A stretch of DNA of 64,000 bases from Hydrococcus rivularis NIES-593 (lineage in GTDB: Bacteria > Cyanobacteriota > Cyanobacteriia > Cyanobacteriales > Microcystaceae). The position numbers and the translations under genes are program-made. Location: assembly GCF_001904635.1 (NCBI RefSeq), contig NZ_MRCB01000001.1, positions 310,001 to 374,000 of the forward strand. Reading direction: 5' to 3'. The notes beneath the pieces are model-generated. The model was not told the DNA's origin. It did no database searches and worked only from the letters and a program-made list of their open reading frames with translations. Shown here piece by piece: positions 51,227 through 61,890 of the stretch (position 1 is the first letter of the stretch; the number at the start of each line of letters is the position of its first letter).

Positions 51227-53191
51227 ATGCAAGTGAGAATTAACCGAACGTATGCCCTATGGGGTTTCCTTCTGGCGATTCAGTTAAGCCTCGGTTTCTG
51301 CGCGAATATCTACCCCTCATCTACGCCTACTTCGACAGATACTCCATCAACAACGAACCAAACGCGAGCGCCTTCATCGACTTTAACTGCTGAAATATCG
51401 TCTCCTAACGGTCAGTACTTCGTTGCGCTTTCTGGTTCGGATGACAATCCGGGAACGCGCGATCGCCCGTTTCGGACGATTCAAAAGTGCGCCGACATTG
51501 CGAAACCGGGTCAAGCTTGCCTGATAAGAGCTGGAATCTATCGGGAGACGGTTCGCCCTGCCGTTTCGGGAACGCAAGCAGCACCAATAACGTTTGCGCC
51601 CTACAACAATGAGGACGTAACGATTTCTGGCACCGATCCTGTCCTGGGGTGGTCGCCGTTTCGCGACTCTATTTTCCGAACCAAGGTAGCGTTACCAGTC
51701 AATGGTTACAGCGATACCGGATTCTTTGCCAATCAGCTCTTTGCCAACGGTGAAATGATGCCCGAAGCCCGCTGGCCCAACTTGGGAGGCGATCTTCTCC
51801 GTCCAACGCTTGCAAGCTGCTGCACGACTGATGGAGGTGGCACAAAGATCGATCTTGAGAACAAAGACCTTCCCGATTTGCCCGGAGGGTTGGTCGGTGC
51901 CACGATATGGACTAACGAGTGGTACGTTACTCGAACGGGTACGGTTACGAGCAGCTCGCCGGGGAGACTCAGCGCTGAAATGTCTGCTCCTTGGGAGAGA
52001 GGCGGGTTCTGGTTTTACCTGGCTGGAAAATTAAATTTGCTCGATAGCGAAGGTGAATGGTACTACGACGGGAACGAGCAATTTCTCTATTTTTGGCTCC
52101 CCGGCGGCACTCTTCCGGAGTCCATAGAAGCCAAACAGCGAAATTTCGCTTTCGATTTATCGGATCGCTCCCATATCGTAGTACAAAATCTCAAGCTTTT
52201 TGGCAATACTATCACCACGAGCGATGCCAGCCAGGGTATTGTTATCGACGGTATTCGCGCCAAGTATATTTCCCATCACATGACCCTACCTCCGCTGCCG
52301 AAATCTGAACAGGCTCCCAACTCCGACGATAATCTCGTTCTTGCGTCCCATGCCCACGACACCGGAATCCAACTGCGGGGAAGCGGGCATACGCTAAAAA
52401 ACTCAATCCTTGAATGGAGTTCGGGAAATGGCGTTCTTTTGGAAGGAATCGGACATACAGTAACCAACAATGTTATTGCCAACAGCAATTACTTGGTATC
52501 GTTTGCCGCTCCCGTGCGCGTCAATGGCACCCAACATAAAATTACCCATAACACGATCGAGCGAGCTGGTCGCGATGCGATCGCAATTGATTGGCATACG
52601 GCAGGATTCGAGGGACGAAACCTTGAAATCGCCTACAATGACATCTCTAGTTATGGCATGCTTAGCACCGACCTCGGCGCACTTTACATCTGCTGTTATA
52701 TCAACCTAGAGGGCGGATCTATCCATCATAATTCGATTCGCGACACCCAAGCATTCAGCCAATTCTGGGGAACGCGCGGCATTTATTTAGATATCGAGAG
52801 CTATAACAGCACTATCCATCACAATGCTGTCTGGAACATCACTGGCGGTAAAGACAGTTACTACGTGGTCGCGGGTAGCCCAAGGGGATCTGACCGCGTG
52901 TTCAACAATACGTTTCTCGGTCCGATTATCATCGGCGAATCCGTTCAACTGCGCAACAATATTTATGGAGAGCCATCGATTATAAACACCAAGCAACAGT
53001 CAAACAACTTAAATCTCGGCAAAGATCCGAGGTTAAATGCCGACTTGACTTTACCTCCAGGTTCCCCCGCGATCGATAAAGGTATCTCTATCTCTGGGTT
53101 TACCGACGATTTTGTCGGTAAAGCCCCCGACATTGGCGCCTATGAGTCGGGAGAACCGAGGTGGCAAGCTGGCGCGAATCTACAGCGTTAG
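51227..53191 (+). CDS. Secreted right-handed beta-helix protein
   Basis: A 654-residue protein. The N-terminal hydrophobic stretch (ALWGFLLAIQLSLGFCA) is a signal peptide; the residue before Cys is Phe, so it is not a clear lipoprotein. A Ser/Thr/Pro linker follows, then NGQYFVALSGSDDNPGTRDRPFRTIQKCADIAKPGQACLIRAGIYRETV, a DUF1565-like start. Repeated N-x-I/V and N-N-x-I turns (HTVTNNVIANSN, HKITHNTIERAG, SIHHNSIRDT) form the coil rungs. Similar proteins are polysaccharide lyases or adhesins. No catalytic signature is certain. Confidence 0.85.
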   Translation: MQVRINRTYALWGFLLAIQLSLGFCANIYPSSTPTSTDTPSTTNQTRAPSSTLTAEISSPNGQYFVALSGSDDNPGTRDRPFRTIQKCADIAKPGQACLIRAGIYRETVRPAVSGTQAAPITFAPYNNEDVTISGTDPVLGWSPFRDSIFRTKVALPVNGYSDTGFFANQLFANGEMMPEARWPNLGGDLLRPTLASCCTTDGGGTKIDLENKDLPDLPGGLVGATIWTNEWYVTRTGTVTSSSPGRLSAEMSAPWERGGFWFYLAGKLNLLDSEGEWYYDGNEQFLYFWLPGGTLPESIEAKQRNFAFDLSDRSHIVVQNLKLFGNTITTSDASQGIVIDGIRAKYISHHMTLPPLPKSEQAPNSDDNLVLASHAHDTGIQLRGSGHTLKNSILEWSSGNGVLLEGIGHTVTNNVIANSNYLVSFAAPVRVNGTQHKITHNTIERAGRDAIAIDWHTAGFEGRNLEIAYNDISSYGMLSTDLGALYICCYINLEGGSIHHNSIRDTQAFSQFWGTRGIYLDIESYNSTIHHNAVWNITGGKDSYYVVAGSPRGSDRVFNNTFLGPIIIGESVQLRNNIYGEPSIINTKQQSNNLNLGKDPRLNADLTLPPGSPAIDKGISISGFTDDFVGKAPDIGAYESGEPRWQAGANLQR

Positions 53192-53258
53192 ACGCATAAT
53201 CTGCGCTTGTCTGGGGGAATACTAAGACTATACAGACAAGCAATCGAGCGGAAATTAC

Positions 53259-54788
53259 ATGTTAGCAAGGGTTTGGAGTGCGTCAATCGTTGGGATCGAC
53301 GCAGTTAAAGTAGCGGTAGAAGTCGATGTTTCTGGAGGACTGCCAGGAATCGCGCTAGTGGGTTTACCCGACGCAGCGGTTCAAGAATCTAAGGAGAGAG
53401 TCAAAGCCGCGATCAAAAATGCGGGATTTGCTTTTCCAGTCCGCAAAATTGTGGTTAATCTCGCCCCTGCCGACTTGCGCAAAGAAGGACCGATCTTCGA
53501 TTTACCTATCAGCATCGGGATTTTAGCCGCTTCCGAACAAGCCAACGCCCAACTGTTGGGGGATTATCTCTTTCTTGGCGAAGTTTCGCTCGACGGTAGC
53601 TTGCGCCCCGTAGCAGGCGTTTTGCCCATTGCCGCCGCCGCCCAAAAGATGGGCATTCAAGGCTTAATCGTCCCTGCCGATAACGCCCAAGAAGCTGCCG
53701 TCGTCAAAGGAATCGCGGTTTATGGATTTAGAAATCTCTATGAAGTGGCGGACTTTCTCAGCCAACCGGAAAACTATAAGCCAGTCGCCTTCGATGCTAA
53801 AGCGGAATTCGATCGCGCCCCCCAACTCATTTCAGACTTAGCAGATGTCAAAGGACAGACTCACGCGCGTCGCGCCCTCGAAATCGCAGCCGCAGGCGGG
53901 CACAATCTTATTTTCGTCGGGCCTCCCGGAAGCGGAAAAACGATGCTCGCTAAGCGTTTGCCCGGTATTTTACCTCCCCTGAGTTTTACCGAAGCCCTTG
54001 AAGTCTCCCAAATTCATTCGGTGGCAGGATTGCTCAAAGATAAAGGGTCTCTGATTAGAGAACGTCCCTTTCGCAGTCCCCATCACTCCGCTTCTGGACC
54101 TTCTTTAGTCGGCGGCGGCAGCTTTCCCCGTCCCGGCGAGATATCCCTGGCACACAGAGGCGTGTTATTCTTGGACGAGCTAACTGAGTTCAAGCGCAAC
54201 GTTTTGGAATTCTTGCGCCAGCCACTAGAAGATGGATACGTCAGTATTTCGAGAACTCGTCAATCGGTTTCGTTTCCGGCGCAATTTACCCTAGTGGCAA
54301 GTACCAATCCCTGTCCTTGCGGTTATTTTGGCGATTCGGTTCAGCCTTGTACCTGTTCTGCTCGCGCGCGCGAGCAATATTGGGCAAAGCTTTCGGGACC
54401 TTTGATGGATCGAATCGACCTGCAAGTAGCGGTTAATCGACTCAAACCCGAAGAAATGACCGGACGAGAAACGGGAGAAAATTCCCAAACGGTCAGAGAG
54501 AGGGCGATCGTAGCCCGCGATCGCGCCCAGCATCGATTGAAAGACGATCCGGCAGTCCGCTGCAATGCCGAAATGCGATCGTCTCATCTGCGGCGTTTTT
54601 GCCAGTTAGACGATCCCAGTCGTAACTTGTTAGAAGCCGCCATTCGCAAATTGGGACTGTCTGCCAGGGCAATGGATCGTATTTTGAAAGTCTCGCGCAC
54701 GATTGCCGATTTAGCAGGGGAGGAAGCTTTAAAGAGCCACCACTTAGCAGAAGCGATTCAATATCGCACGCTCGATCGCCTGTCTTAG
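53259..54788 (+). CDS. comM: YifB/ComM-family Mg-chelatase-like AAA+ ATPase
   Basis: A 509-residue protein. The N-terminal ChlI-like domain starts MLARVWSASIVGIDAVKVAVEVDVSGGLPGIALVGLPDAAV. The AAA+ domain has Walker A GPPGSGKT at 221-228, Walker B VLFLDELTEF and the cysteine segment CPCGYFGDSVQPCTC. The C-terminus is a magnesium-chelatase-type helical domain. The ComM helicase helps branch migration of integrated DNA during natural transformation. Confidence 0.93.
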   Translation: MLARVWSASIVGIDAVKVAVEVDVSGGLPGIALVGLPDAAVQESKERVKAAIKNAGFAFPVRKIVVNLAPADLRKEGPIFDLPISIGILAASEQANAQLLGDYLFLGEVSLDGSLRPVAGVLPIAAAAQKMGIQGLIVPADNAQEAAVVKGIAVYGFRNLYEVADFLSQPENYKPVAFDAKAEFDRAPQLISDLADVKGQTHARRALEIAAAGGHNLIFVGPPGSGKTMLAKRLPGILPPLSFTEALEVSQIHSVAGLLKDKGSLIRERPFRSPHHSASGPSLVGGGSFPRPGEISLAHRGVLFLDELTEFKRNVLEFLRQPLEDGYVSISRTRQSVSFPAQFTLVASTNPCPCGYFGDSVQPCTCSARAREQYWAKLSGPLMDRIDLQVAVNRLKPEEMTGRETGENSQTVRERAIVARDRAQHRLKDDPAVRCNAEMRSSHLRRFCQLDDPSRNLLEAAIRKLGLSARAMDRILKVSRTIADLAGEEALKSHHLAEAIQYRTLDRLS

Positions 54789-54824
54789 AGAAGATTTATC
54801 AAGTCAATCAATCAACATCATGGA

Positions 54825-55613
54825 TTAGCGTGTGGCGACAAAGCCACGGCTAGTGAGTTCGACGCGATTGAAGTCCCAGCCCAGCTCGCGCGCACTGCGA
54901 ATGATGCCTTCGCGCAGCTGTGCTATGCCGGTACTGTCACCGCGCCGCTTCAGATCGTTGAACACAAGCACCGACATCAGCGCCTGGTATGCCATTGAAT
55001 CGGCGACAGTTTGCTTGTCAGCATCGCTCATGCCATGCAGCATTGAGCCAGCGAGCAACGCCTCCGCAATCTGTTCTGCTACACCCTTCATCTGAGGCGG
55101 TTGCGCCTGCGTTTCGGTAAGCACTTCCCACTGCAAGATCAAGAAAGCAGCCATATTGTGGGCAAGGTTATCGGGATCGTAACCATAGCGTTGGATTAAA
55201 CGGCGAAATTCGCCGACCACATCAGCCTGCGAGAACTCGTGACGAATCTGTGCAGCCTGTTCGGGAGACTGTGCTGCAAACTGCTCGGCAATTCGAGCGC
55301 GCACTTGCATTGTGACCTGTGGTGAGTAGCGAAAACTCAGGGCGCTAGCTGGCAGAGTCTCCCCAGTCAATCTCTGAGCCGAAATGGTTTGTGGACTGAC
55401 TTCAGTAAGCGCCTGTGCTGCCGGAGTGCCGATGCCAATCGTGGAGGCATAAGTACCTTGATGGTCATAGAATGCCATATATGGGATGTCGATGCTCGAG
55501 ATCTGCGCAGCAAGTGGTAGTGGTGCGAAGACCGCTGCAAGCAGCAAGGTGCCTGCAAGAACCAGTTTGCCGCCGGCGGCTCGGTCGCTCGTACAGGTGT
55601 TTCCTTTCATCAT
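54825..55613 (-). CDS. Secreted DUF6683-type protein, likely horizontally acquired
   Basis: A 262-residue protein. The signal peptide KLVLAGTLLLAAVFAPLPLAAQ ends with an A-x-A site. The mature part is helical and rich in Gln and Ala (FAAQSPEQAAQIRHEF, FNDLKRRGDSTGIAQLREGIIRSARELGWDFNRV), similar to DUF6683 proteins of proteobacteria. Base composition is visibly more GC-rich than its neighbours, with no GCGATCGC in the gene. Its start is only 1 bp after the stop of the glycosyltransferase gene, as in a coupled operon. Function is unknown. Confidence 0.7.
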   Translation of the reverse strand: MMKGNTCTSDRAAGGKLVLAGTLLLAAVFAPLPLAAQISSIDIPYMAFYDHQGTYASTIGIGTPAAQALTEVSPQTISAQRLTGETLPASALSFRYSPQVTMQVRARIAEQFAAQSPEQAAQIRHEFSQADVVGEFRRLIQRYGYDPDNLAHNMAAFLILQWEVLTETQAQPPQMKGVAEQIAEALLAGSMLHGMSDADKQTVADSMAYQALMSVLVFNDLKRRGDSTGIAQLREGIIRSARELGWDFNRVELTSRGFVATR

Positions 55614-55614
55614 C

Positions 55615-56643
55615 TTAAACTTTTGCTTCCTGCGTAACTGGTACTGCCGATCCCTCTAAATCCTGACGAGAGTAAATTTGTCCGTTTTCCCACAGCGATT
55701 TTACCAAGGTACTGAGGGCATCAAGAAAGCCTAAGCTATAGAAAATCCCTCTCGTGAGAATTTTAATAGGAGAACCACTTTTGTTACAAGGGGGATTGCC
55801 GAGAACGTGACAGTCAAAGAGTTTGGCGTAGAGGCGCAATTGTTGGACGGGTGTAAGATTTTTGAGCGCCATAAGGAAATGATTGTGATAAAAAGTAAGC
55901 TGGTATTGAAGCGATCGCGTGTTGATATCGTGACAGCCGCCCGTTTCTTCCCCTAAATGTACTAGATAAGCTTCTGGGTCGTACCAGATCTGATAGCCCG
56001 TCTGCCGCAATCGCAGGCAAAAGTCCGACTCCTCTCTCACCGCACTTCCTCGAAACCGTTCGTCAAACCAGATGCCGTGTTCGGTAAAAATATCTCGTCG
56101 CAAGGACATATTACAGCCTCTGGTAGAAATGACGCGCTGCGGTTTCACGGTATGAACTAAATCGATGTAATACCAAGCAATGCCGGGATCCATTGCTTGA
56201 GGCGGCAAATAATCAATGCTGTAGGGCGAATCTTTGGGATTTATCTTTTGGGAATCGGCTAATTTCATGCGATCGAAAACTCGTCCCGCGACTGCCCCAA
56301 TCTCTGGTCGTTCTTGGTAATTACGGGCGTGAGCTTGTAAATATCTCTCTGGTAGCTTTACATCGTCATCGATAAACAGAATAATCTCTCCAGTCGCTCG
56401 CCGCACGCCGTAGTTTCTTGCCCCTGGCAAACTCGCCCAATTGACGCGAAACCAGCGAATCTTTCCACTTTCTGCCAGTTGTTCTAAATAAGCTTCAACG
56501 GTGGGGGTATGAGTTGGCGTTTGATCGATAACCAGAACTTCAAAGGCAGGATAGTCTTGTTTGAGAACGTCCTCTAGCGTTTCTTGGAGAGGTTCTTCTC
56601 GCCGATAAGTTGGAATAATGACGGAGATTGAAGGAAAAACCAT
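55615..56643 (-). CDS. Family 2 glycosyltransferase
   Basis: A 342-residue GT-A enzyme. ISVIIPTYRREEPLQETLEDVLKQDYPAFEVLVIDQT is the nucleotide-sugar start, ILFIDDDVKLPE has the metal D-x-D, and GSAVREESDFCLRLRQTGYQIWYDPEAYLVHLGEE is the acceptor region with catalytic acidic residues. It adds a sugar to a lipid- or polymer-linked acceptor. Directly downstream of an O-antigen-ligase-like gene, so it belongs to the polysaccharide cluster. Confidence 0.88.
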   Translation of the reverse strand: MVFPSISVIIPTYRREEPLQETLEDVLKQDYPAFEVLVIDQTPTHTPTVEAYLEQLAESGKIRWFRVNWASLPGARNYGVRRATGEIILFIDDDVKLPERYLQAHARNYQERPEIGAVAGRVFDRMKLADSQKINPKDSPYSIDYLPPQAMDPGIAWYYIDLVHTVKPQRVISTRGCNMSLRRDIFTEHGIWFDERFRGSAVREESDFCLRLRQTGYQIWYDPEAYLVHLGEETGGCHDINTRSLQYQLTFYHNHFLMALKNLTPVQQLRLYAKLFDCHVLGNPPCNKSGSPIKILTRGIFYSLGFLDALSTLVKSLWENGQIYSRQDLEGSAVPVTQEAKV

Positions 56644-56666
56644 CTGAATTATATAAAGTAGCTGTT

Positions 56667-58448
56667 CTAGGCAGCAGAAAGTTTCTTTTTACGTAGGTTC
56701 GACTTTTTGTTTTTGCTGCGGGAAGAATTTTTCCCTTTGGCAGCTTTCAATTTTTCTCGTTCTTGTTTATCGATTTCTGGCAATTTGAACAGCACTCCGG
56801 CAAACAACCAGTAATACACTGCTACCGGGTCGGTATCTAGGGGATACCAGTAGGGAAAATAGCCGATCGCTAACATAAAAACCCAGAAACTAGAACCAAA
56901 ACTGTACAAAGCGCGATCGCGTACAGAACGATAGCTCTTAAAAGAGAGTATCGTCAAGTGAGTGATGAAGACCATAAACGCAATCAGTCCGGGCCATCCG
57001 ATTTCAAAGAGCAGTTTGGGATGAAAAGTTTCTACTAGCGATACCGGACCGAAAACGCGCGTAGAGTTAGTCGCTTTGCCTAATCCCCTGCCTAAAATTC
57101 CTGTTTGGTTGGCTAGAGCATATTGAAATTGCTGCTGAATAAATTGCTGAGGAGGCGAGGTATTCCAACGACCGACAAAACTGTCAATCCTCTCCTGGAT
57201 AAAATCTGGGTTCAAGAAAGAGAAAAAGAGAAATAAAACGAGCGTAAGTCCCACGCCAATCGGAATAAATCGCTTCAAATTGGCTATCTGTCCGGTAAGA
57301 ACGAGCAAAACTGCAATCAAGACTGGAACTGCTGCCAGTGCCAGACGTTGACCGCTGACTACGGCATTGACAAACACCAATCCCATCCCCGTCAAACCAG
57401 CTACCCGCCAAATGAAAGAGGTATCGCTAAACGCAGTCGCAAAGCAGATGCCCGCATTGGCTACTAAAAACCAAGCCCAATGCCAGGGAGACACAAAAGT
57501 TCCCGGCAAGCGAATCTGTCCCACTTGCGGGCTGTAGAGGAGAGCGCCACCGACTAAACATTTAGCCTCGACGGTCGGTTTGAAGAGATCGTTTCCCATC
57601 AAATTTCTCGTTCCAACGCACTGTCCCGTTTTCAACATCCAATATTGTGCCAGCCCCAGAAGGCAACAGGCAATCGCCAGCATGACGAGGATGCGACCGA
57701 GAAGCAGTAGCTTCTTTTTGTCGTTAATGAGATAGTAGGTGCAAAAGATAAGCGGCACATAACCGAGTAGCACCTTAAGTCCCAAAACTCCCTGGAAAAA
57801 AGGACTTCCTTCTTTGCAGGGGTTTAGAACCACCAACCCTCTCTCGTTTAAGATATAGTTGCCTGCTGCATCCACAGCATATCGCTCGTTTGGACCTAAA
57901 TCCTGGCAGTAAGGAAGCAATTCCTGCATGCCGTTGACCAAAAATAAGGTGAGCAAGCAGCTAAATAACAGGAGACCCAGGGTGGGAAGCAATTGTTTGG
58001 GAATTAGGATTGGCAGTCGCTTGCGCTTGCACTGTACGACCAAAGCAATGAGAGCAGGAACGTAAATTGCATCTTTACTCAACTGAAATAGAGCATTCCC
58101 TCCCCCTATCCAATAGGTGATGGTTCCGCTGAAGGGCATGTAGATGAGAAATCCCCAGAGGGCTAAACGAGGATAGTTATAGCATAAAAGCAAGGAGGGA
58201 ATTCCCGTAGCCACGATCGCGGCAGGTCTCGTTCCTATTAGCAGTACCAATGGCAGACCGACAACAATTGCAAAAGCGATCGCAATCCCAACGATCCCCA
58301 AAAGTTTTTTGCGCTCCTCTTTGGCTTTTCGTTTCTCGGCTAGTTTCTCTTTGAGATCGAGGGGTTTTTCTCTAGTTTCCCTGAGATCGCCAAACAGTTC
58401 TGTAAATACTTGAGAGGTTTTGAGTTTTAGTTTTTTTGCTCTAACCAT
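56667..58448 (-). CDS. O-antigen ligase-like (Wzy/WaaL) membrane protein, HpsL-like
   Basis: A 593-residue protein from ATG 58448. A basic N-terminal region (AEKRKAKEERKK) precedes about 11 membrane helices. The large loop with LPGTFVSPWHWAWFLVANAG, VSGQRLALAA and RGLGKATNSTRVFGP...HPKLLFEIGWPGLI is typical of polymerase/ligase proteins, and ends in a Lys/Ser-rich tail. It resembles HpsL, a hormogonium polysaccharide protein of filamentous cyanobacteria, by layout and length. It probably polymerises or ligates an exported glycan. Confidence 0.8.
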   Translation of the reverse strand: MVRAKKLKLKTSQVFTELFGDLRETREKPLDLKEKLAEKRKAKEERKKLLGIVGIAIAFAIVVGLPLVLLIGTRPAAIVATGIPSLLLCYNYPRLALWGFLIYMPFSGTITYWIGGGNALFQLSKDAIYVPALIALVVQCKRKRLPILIPKQLLPTLGLLLFSCLLTLFLVNGMQELLPYCQDLGPNERYAVDAAGNYILNERGLVVLNPCKEGSPFFQGVLGLKVLLGYVPLIFCTYYLINDKKKLLLLGRILVMLAIACCLLGLAQYWMLKTGQCVGTRNLMGNDLFKPTVEAKCLVGGALLYSPQVGQIRLPGTFVSPWHWAWFLVANAGICFATAFSDTSFIWRVAGLTGMGLVFVNAVVSGQRLALAAVPVLIAVLLVLTGQIANLKRFIPIGVGLTLVLFLFFSFLNPDFIQERIDSFVGRWNTSPPQQFIQQQFQYALANQTGILGRGLGKATNSTRVFGPVSLVETFHPKLLFEIGWPGLIAFMVFITHLTILSFKSYRSVRDRALYSFGSSFWVFMLAIGYFPYWYPLDTDPVAVYYWLFAGVLFKLPEIDKQEREKLKAAKGKNSSRSKNKKSNLRKKKLSAA

Positions 58449-58514
58449 GGTCTTGCTTGAGGGATATCCTTTTAGGAATTTATTCAAAAAATTCTCTAAT
58501 ATATCTCAGTTAGA

Positions 58515-59258
58515 CTAGACGATACTAGATAAACAAAATTCTTCTCGAATCGATTTCGTTAATTTTCTACGATTGAAAAAATTAAAAGAAAAATTCTTGG
58601 CGTTGCCATAGACGTTATCTCCATATCCTAATATATATATCGCGCCTGCAAAAGGTAAGGGAGCAAGCGGCATCCCTTTTTCTGTTAAAACATCGCGAAC
58701 TCTAGCGTGAAGAATGTAATATTTATAGTAGCCATAACCTCGATTGTATTCGGGATTTTCTGGTAAAAAATTCAAATCATATCTTAAAATATTACTCGTT
58801 CCGCACATTCGATAAAAATTCTTTCTTGTTAAATAAACATAGGAAGTATTTTCTTGATATTTATATCCCCTAGAAACATACCAACCATTGTTTTGAGGGT
58901 ATTGCTCGACAAATTCAGCTAAATGCTGGCTGACGCAATCGTCCGCATCAACCGCCATTGTATGAGAGGGAGAAAACTGCGCGGCATAAATCAAACCTTT
59001 TAAAATTTTTCGTCCTTTATCGGTATCTCCTCTCGCGACTGGATTGGTTTCTTTAGGTAAGGGAAAATCGACTTCAAGATAGGTAATTTTCGGATGAGTG
59101 AATTCAATGTTTGGTTTTTCGTGGCAGACAACGATAACGTGAAAATTAGGCGAAGTTTGATTGCACGCCGATCTGACAGTTCTCTCAAATAACTGGCAGA
59201 CGCGCTCCCAAGACCTTGAAACTTGCGGACTCTTGAGGGGGATGACAAAAACTAGCAT
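58515..59258 (-). CDS. GT-A-fold glycosyltransferase
   Basis: A 247-residue protein from ATG 59258, which begins MLVFVIPLKSPQVSRSW (a longer version from 59303 adds 15 residues). HTMAVDADDCVSQHLAEFVEQYP has the D-A-D-D metal motif. FNFFNRRKL and a Tyr-rich stretch YNRGYGYYKYYILHARV follow. A sugar transferase for extracellular polysaccharide is likely; donor and acceptor are not clear. Codon use is AT-rich compared with pheT. Confidence 0.78.
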   Translation of the reverse strand: MLVFVIPLKSPQVSRSWERVCQLFERTVRSACNQTSPNFHVIVVCHEKPNIEFTHPKITYLEVDFPLPKETNPVARGDTDKGRKILKGLIYAAQFSPSHTMAVDADDCVSQHLAEFVEQYPQNNGWYVSRGYKYQENTSYVYLTRKNFYRMCGTSNILRYDLNFLPENPEYNRGYGYYKYYILHARVRDVLTEKGMPLAPLPFAGAIYILGYGDNVYGNAKNFSFNFFNRRKLTKSIREEFCLSSIV

Positions 59259-59434
59259 ATAGATAAACTTCTCGATCGCGATCGCTTCCCGAAGTGCCAT
59301 CACTCAATTGTGGCATACTCGAAATATGAGCGCTATTATTTAAGGCAATCCAGGACTGGAAAAGAAAACGACCGGATGAAAATTACGCGATCGGGTAAAA
59401 TAGTCAAGCCGAGGTAAGTAAAAGCAACGAATCG

Positions 59435-61870
59435 ATGCGGATTTCTGTCAACTGGCTGCGGGAATTAGTAGATGTCACTCTCGCCCCTGAGGAGTTAGCC
59501 GAAACGCTAACCATTGCTGGCTTAGAAGTAGAAGAAATTGAAGATCGCCGTCAATTAGCCGATGGCGTTGTCATCGGCAAAATAGTCGAACGCCAACCCC
59601 ATCCAAACGCCGATAAATTGAGCGTCTGTCAGGTAGATATCGGTCAACCAACTCTCTTAAACATCGTCTGCGGCGCGCCCAACGCACGGGCAGATATTTA
59701 CGTTCCAGTCGCGACAGTCAACACCTATTTACCTGCGGTTGACCTAAAGATTCGCCCGACTAAGCTGCGAGGAGTTCGTTCGGAAGGGATGATTTGCTCT
59801 CTAGCTGAGTTGGGCTTAGAAAAAGAGTCGGCAGGCATTCATATTTTCTCCCAAGAAAATCTAAAATTGGGCGGCGACGTTCGCCCCTTGCTGGGGTTAG
59901 ATGATGTCATTATCGATATTTCCCCGACAGCTAACCGCGCCGATGCCTTAAGCATGGTAGGAGTCGCGCGGGAAGTCGCCGCCTTGACGGGGGCTTCGCT
60001 ACACCTTCCCAAAGTTGCTCCGATTTCTATTCCAGCAGGAGAAGGGATTCTCAGCCTCAAAGTTGCCGACAAACAAGCTTGTCCAGCTTACATCGGCACT
60101 GTCATCGAAGGGGTAAAAATTGCCGCCTCTCCCGAATGGTTGCAACGGCGACTGCAAGCCGCAGGCGTGCGACCGATTAATAATGTAGTTGACGCGACTA
60201 ACTATATTCTTCTGGAATGGGGACAACCGCTACATGCCTTCGATCGCGATCGCACCCAAGCCTTGGCCGGCGGAGATAGCCTCACCATTGGCGTGCGCTT
60301 TGCCAGGGAGAACGAATCGCTAAAAACCTTAGACGGTCAAACTCGTTCGCTCAAACCGCAAAATTTATTGATTACAGCTAACGATCGCCCCGTCGCCTTG
60401 GCGGGAGTCATGGGGGGAGAAGAGACAGAGGTTCATTCAGGAACCCAGAACATTATTCTAGAAGCTGCCTTATTCGATCCCGTGGCGACGCGCCGTTCTT
60501 CCCGCGCTCAAAGCTTGCGTACCGAGTCTTCAGCCCGTTACGAGCGAGGCGTTAACCAAGCCGAATTAGACATCGCCTGTCACAGAGCGATCGCGTTGAT
60601 TGTCGAGTTAGCTGGCGGTACGCCCATTGCTCAAACCGTCGCCGATGGGCGCGAGAATACAACGAGTCAGCCGATCCAACTGCGTCTCGCTCGCATCCAT
60701 CAGGTTTTGGGTGCTGTTAAACGAGACAATGCGATCGGTCAAATCGAAGCCGAAGATGTCGAGCGAATTCTGACCGATTTGGGCTGTCAGCTAGAACTCG
60801 CCTCCACAAAAGACAAGGTTTGGACGGTTACGGTTCCTCCCTACCGCTGTCGAGATTTGGAAAGGGAAATCGACTTAATCGAAGAGGTCGCTCGCCTGTT
60901 CGGTTACGATCGCTTTATCGATAAGCTTCCCGATAAAACCGAACCGGGCGGTCTTTCTTTTGAAGATCGGGCGCAACGGCAGCTAAGAGAGGCTTTCCGA
61001 GCCGTGGGACTGACCGAAGTGGTTCAGTATTCTCTCGTCAAGCCAGAAAAAGATGAGGTCGTCCTCGCCAATCCTCTGTTTGTCGAGTATTCTGCCTTGC
61101 GGACGAATTTACTGGACGGACTGATCGATGCCTTCGAGTACAACCAGTCTCAGGGCAATGGGGCGTTGAATGCTTTTGAAATCGGTCGCATCTTCTCGCG
61201 ATCCGAAGATGGCGTGCAAGAAGCCGACTCAATCGCCGGAATCCTCGGTGGCGATCTGATAAGCGAAGGTCGCTGGAGCCGAAGCGGCAAACCAGCGCCC
61301 ATGACTTGGTATGAAGCCAAAGGCATACTAGAGAGCGTCTTCGATCGCCTGGGTTTAGCAGTAGAATACCAACCCGATCGAAAAGACGATCGCTTGCACC
61401 CAGGGCGCACTGCTTCTTTGTGGTTGGGCGGCAAGCGCTTAGGAACGTTCGGACAACTGCATCCCCAACTCAGGCAGAAACGCGGTTTGCTCGATGCCGT
61501 TTATGGTTTTGAGATGAGTTGCAGCGTTTTGCTAGGAGCGCTTGCTCGCGAAGACTTGCAGACCCCTCACTTCCGTCCCTATTCGACCTATCCCGCCCTC
61601 GAACGGGATCTGGCATTCTTTGCTCCGGTCAAAGTATCGGTTGTCGAGCTAGAGATGGCAATGAAAAAAGCAGCTGGCGGTTTATTAGATAAGGTCGAAC
61701 TATTCGATGAATATCGCGGCGAAAATGTGCCTGACGGGCAGCGGAGTTTAGCCTTTAGTTTGGCGTATCGAGCCAGCGATCGCACTCTCACTGACGCGGA
61801 AGTCGAACCCGTCCACAACAAAATCCGAGAGGCATTAGTGGAACGATTTAACGTCTCGCTTCGGAGTTAA
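59435..61870 (+). CDS. pheT: Phenylalanine-tRNA ligase beta subunit
   Basis: An 811-residue subunit. Domains in order are a tRNA-binding EMAP-like part ([23 protein letters not shown]), B3/B4 editing domain (HPMA-like [12 protein letters not shown]), B5 and the catalytic-like core, then the C-terminal anticodon (FDX-ACB) domain ending [32 protein letters not shown]. It aminoacylates tRNA-Phe with PheS, which is not in the window, as is usual for cyanobacteria with split pheS and pheT. Its stop overlaps the end of a MITE fragment. Confidence 0.95.
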   Translation: MRISVNWLRELVDVTLAPEELAETLTIAGLEVEEIEDRRQLADGVVIGKIVERQPHPNADKLSVCQVDIGQPTLLNIVCGAPNARADIYVPVATVNTYLPAVDLKIRPTKLRGVRSEGMICSLAELGLEKESAGIHIFSQENLKLGGDVRPLLGLDDVIIDISPTANRADALSMVGVAREVAALTGASLHLPKVAPISIPAGEGILSLKVADKQACPAYIGTVIEGVKIAASPEWLQRRLQAAGVRPINNVVDATNYILLEWGQPLHAFDRDRTQALAGGDSLTIGVRFARENESLKTLDGQTRSLKPQNLLITANDRPVALAGVMGGEETEVHSGTQNIILEAALFDPVATRRSSRAQSLRTESSARYERGVNQAELDIACHRAIALIVELAGGTPIAQTVADGRENTTSQPIQLRLARIHQVLGAVKRDNAIGQIEAEDVERILTDLGCQLELASTKDKVWTVTVPPYRCRDLEREIDLIEEVARLFGYDRFIDKLPDKTEPGGLSFEDRAQRQLREAFRAVGLTEVVQYSLVKPEKDEVVLANPLFVEYSALRTNLLDGLIDAFEYNQSQGNGALNAFEIGRIFSRSEDGVQEADSIAGILGGDLISEGRWSRSGKPAPMTWYEAKGILESVFDRLGLAVEYQPDRKDDRLHPGRTASLWLGGKRLGTFGQLHPQLRQKRGLLDAVYGFEMSCSVLLGALAREDLQTPHFRPYSTYPALERDLAFFAPVKVSVVELEMAMKKAAGGLLDKVELFDEYRGENVPDGQRSLAFSLAYRASDRTLTDAEVEPVHNKIREALVERFNVSLRS

Positions 61871-61890
61871 TACCAATTTTCATGTTTTCC
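61870..61890. repeat. MITE end fragment overlapping the pheT stop
   Basis: ATACCAATTTTCATGTTTTCC matches the left end of the 115-bp element (ATACCAATTTTCAGGTTTTCG) except at two bases. The following 250 bp to the next gene (61891-62143) show no gene and no matching right end. Confidence 0.6.
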
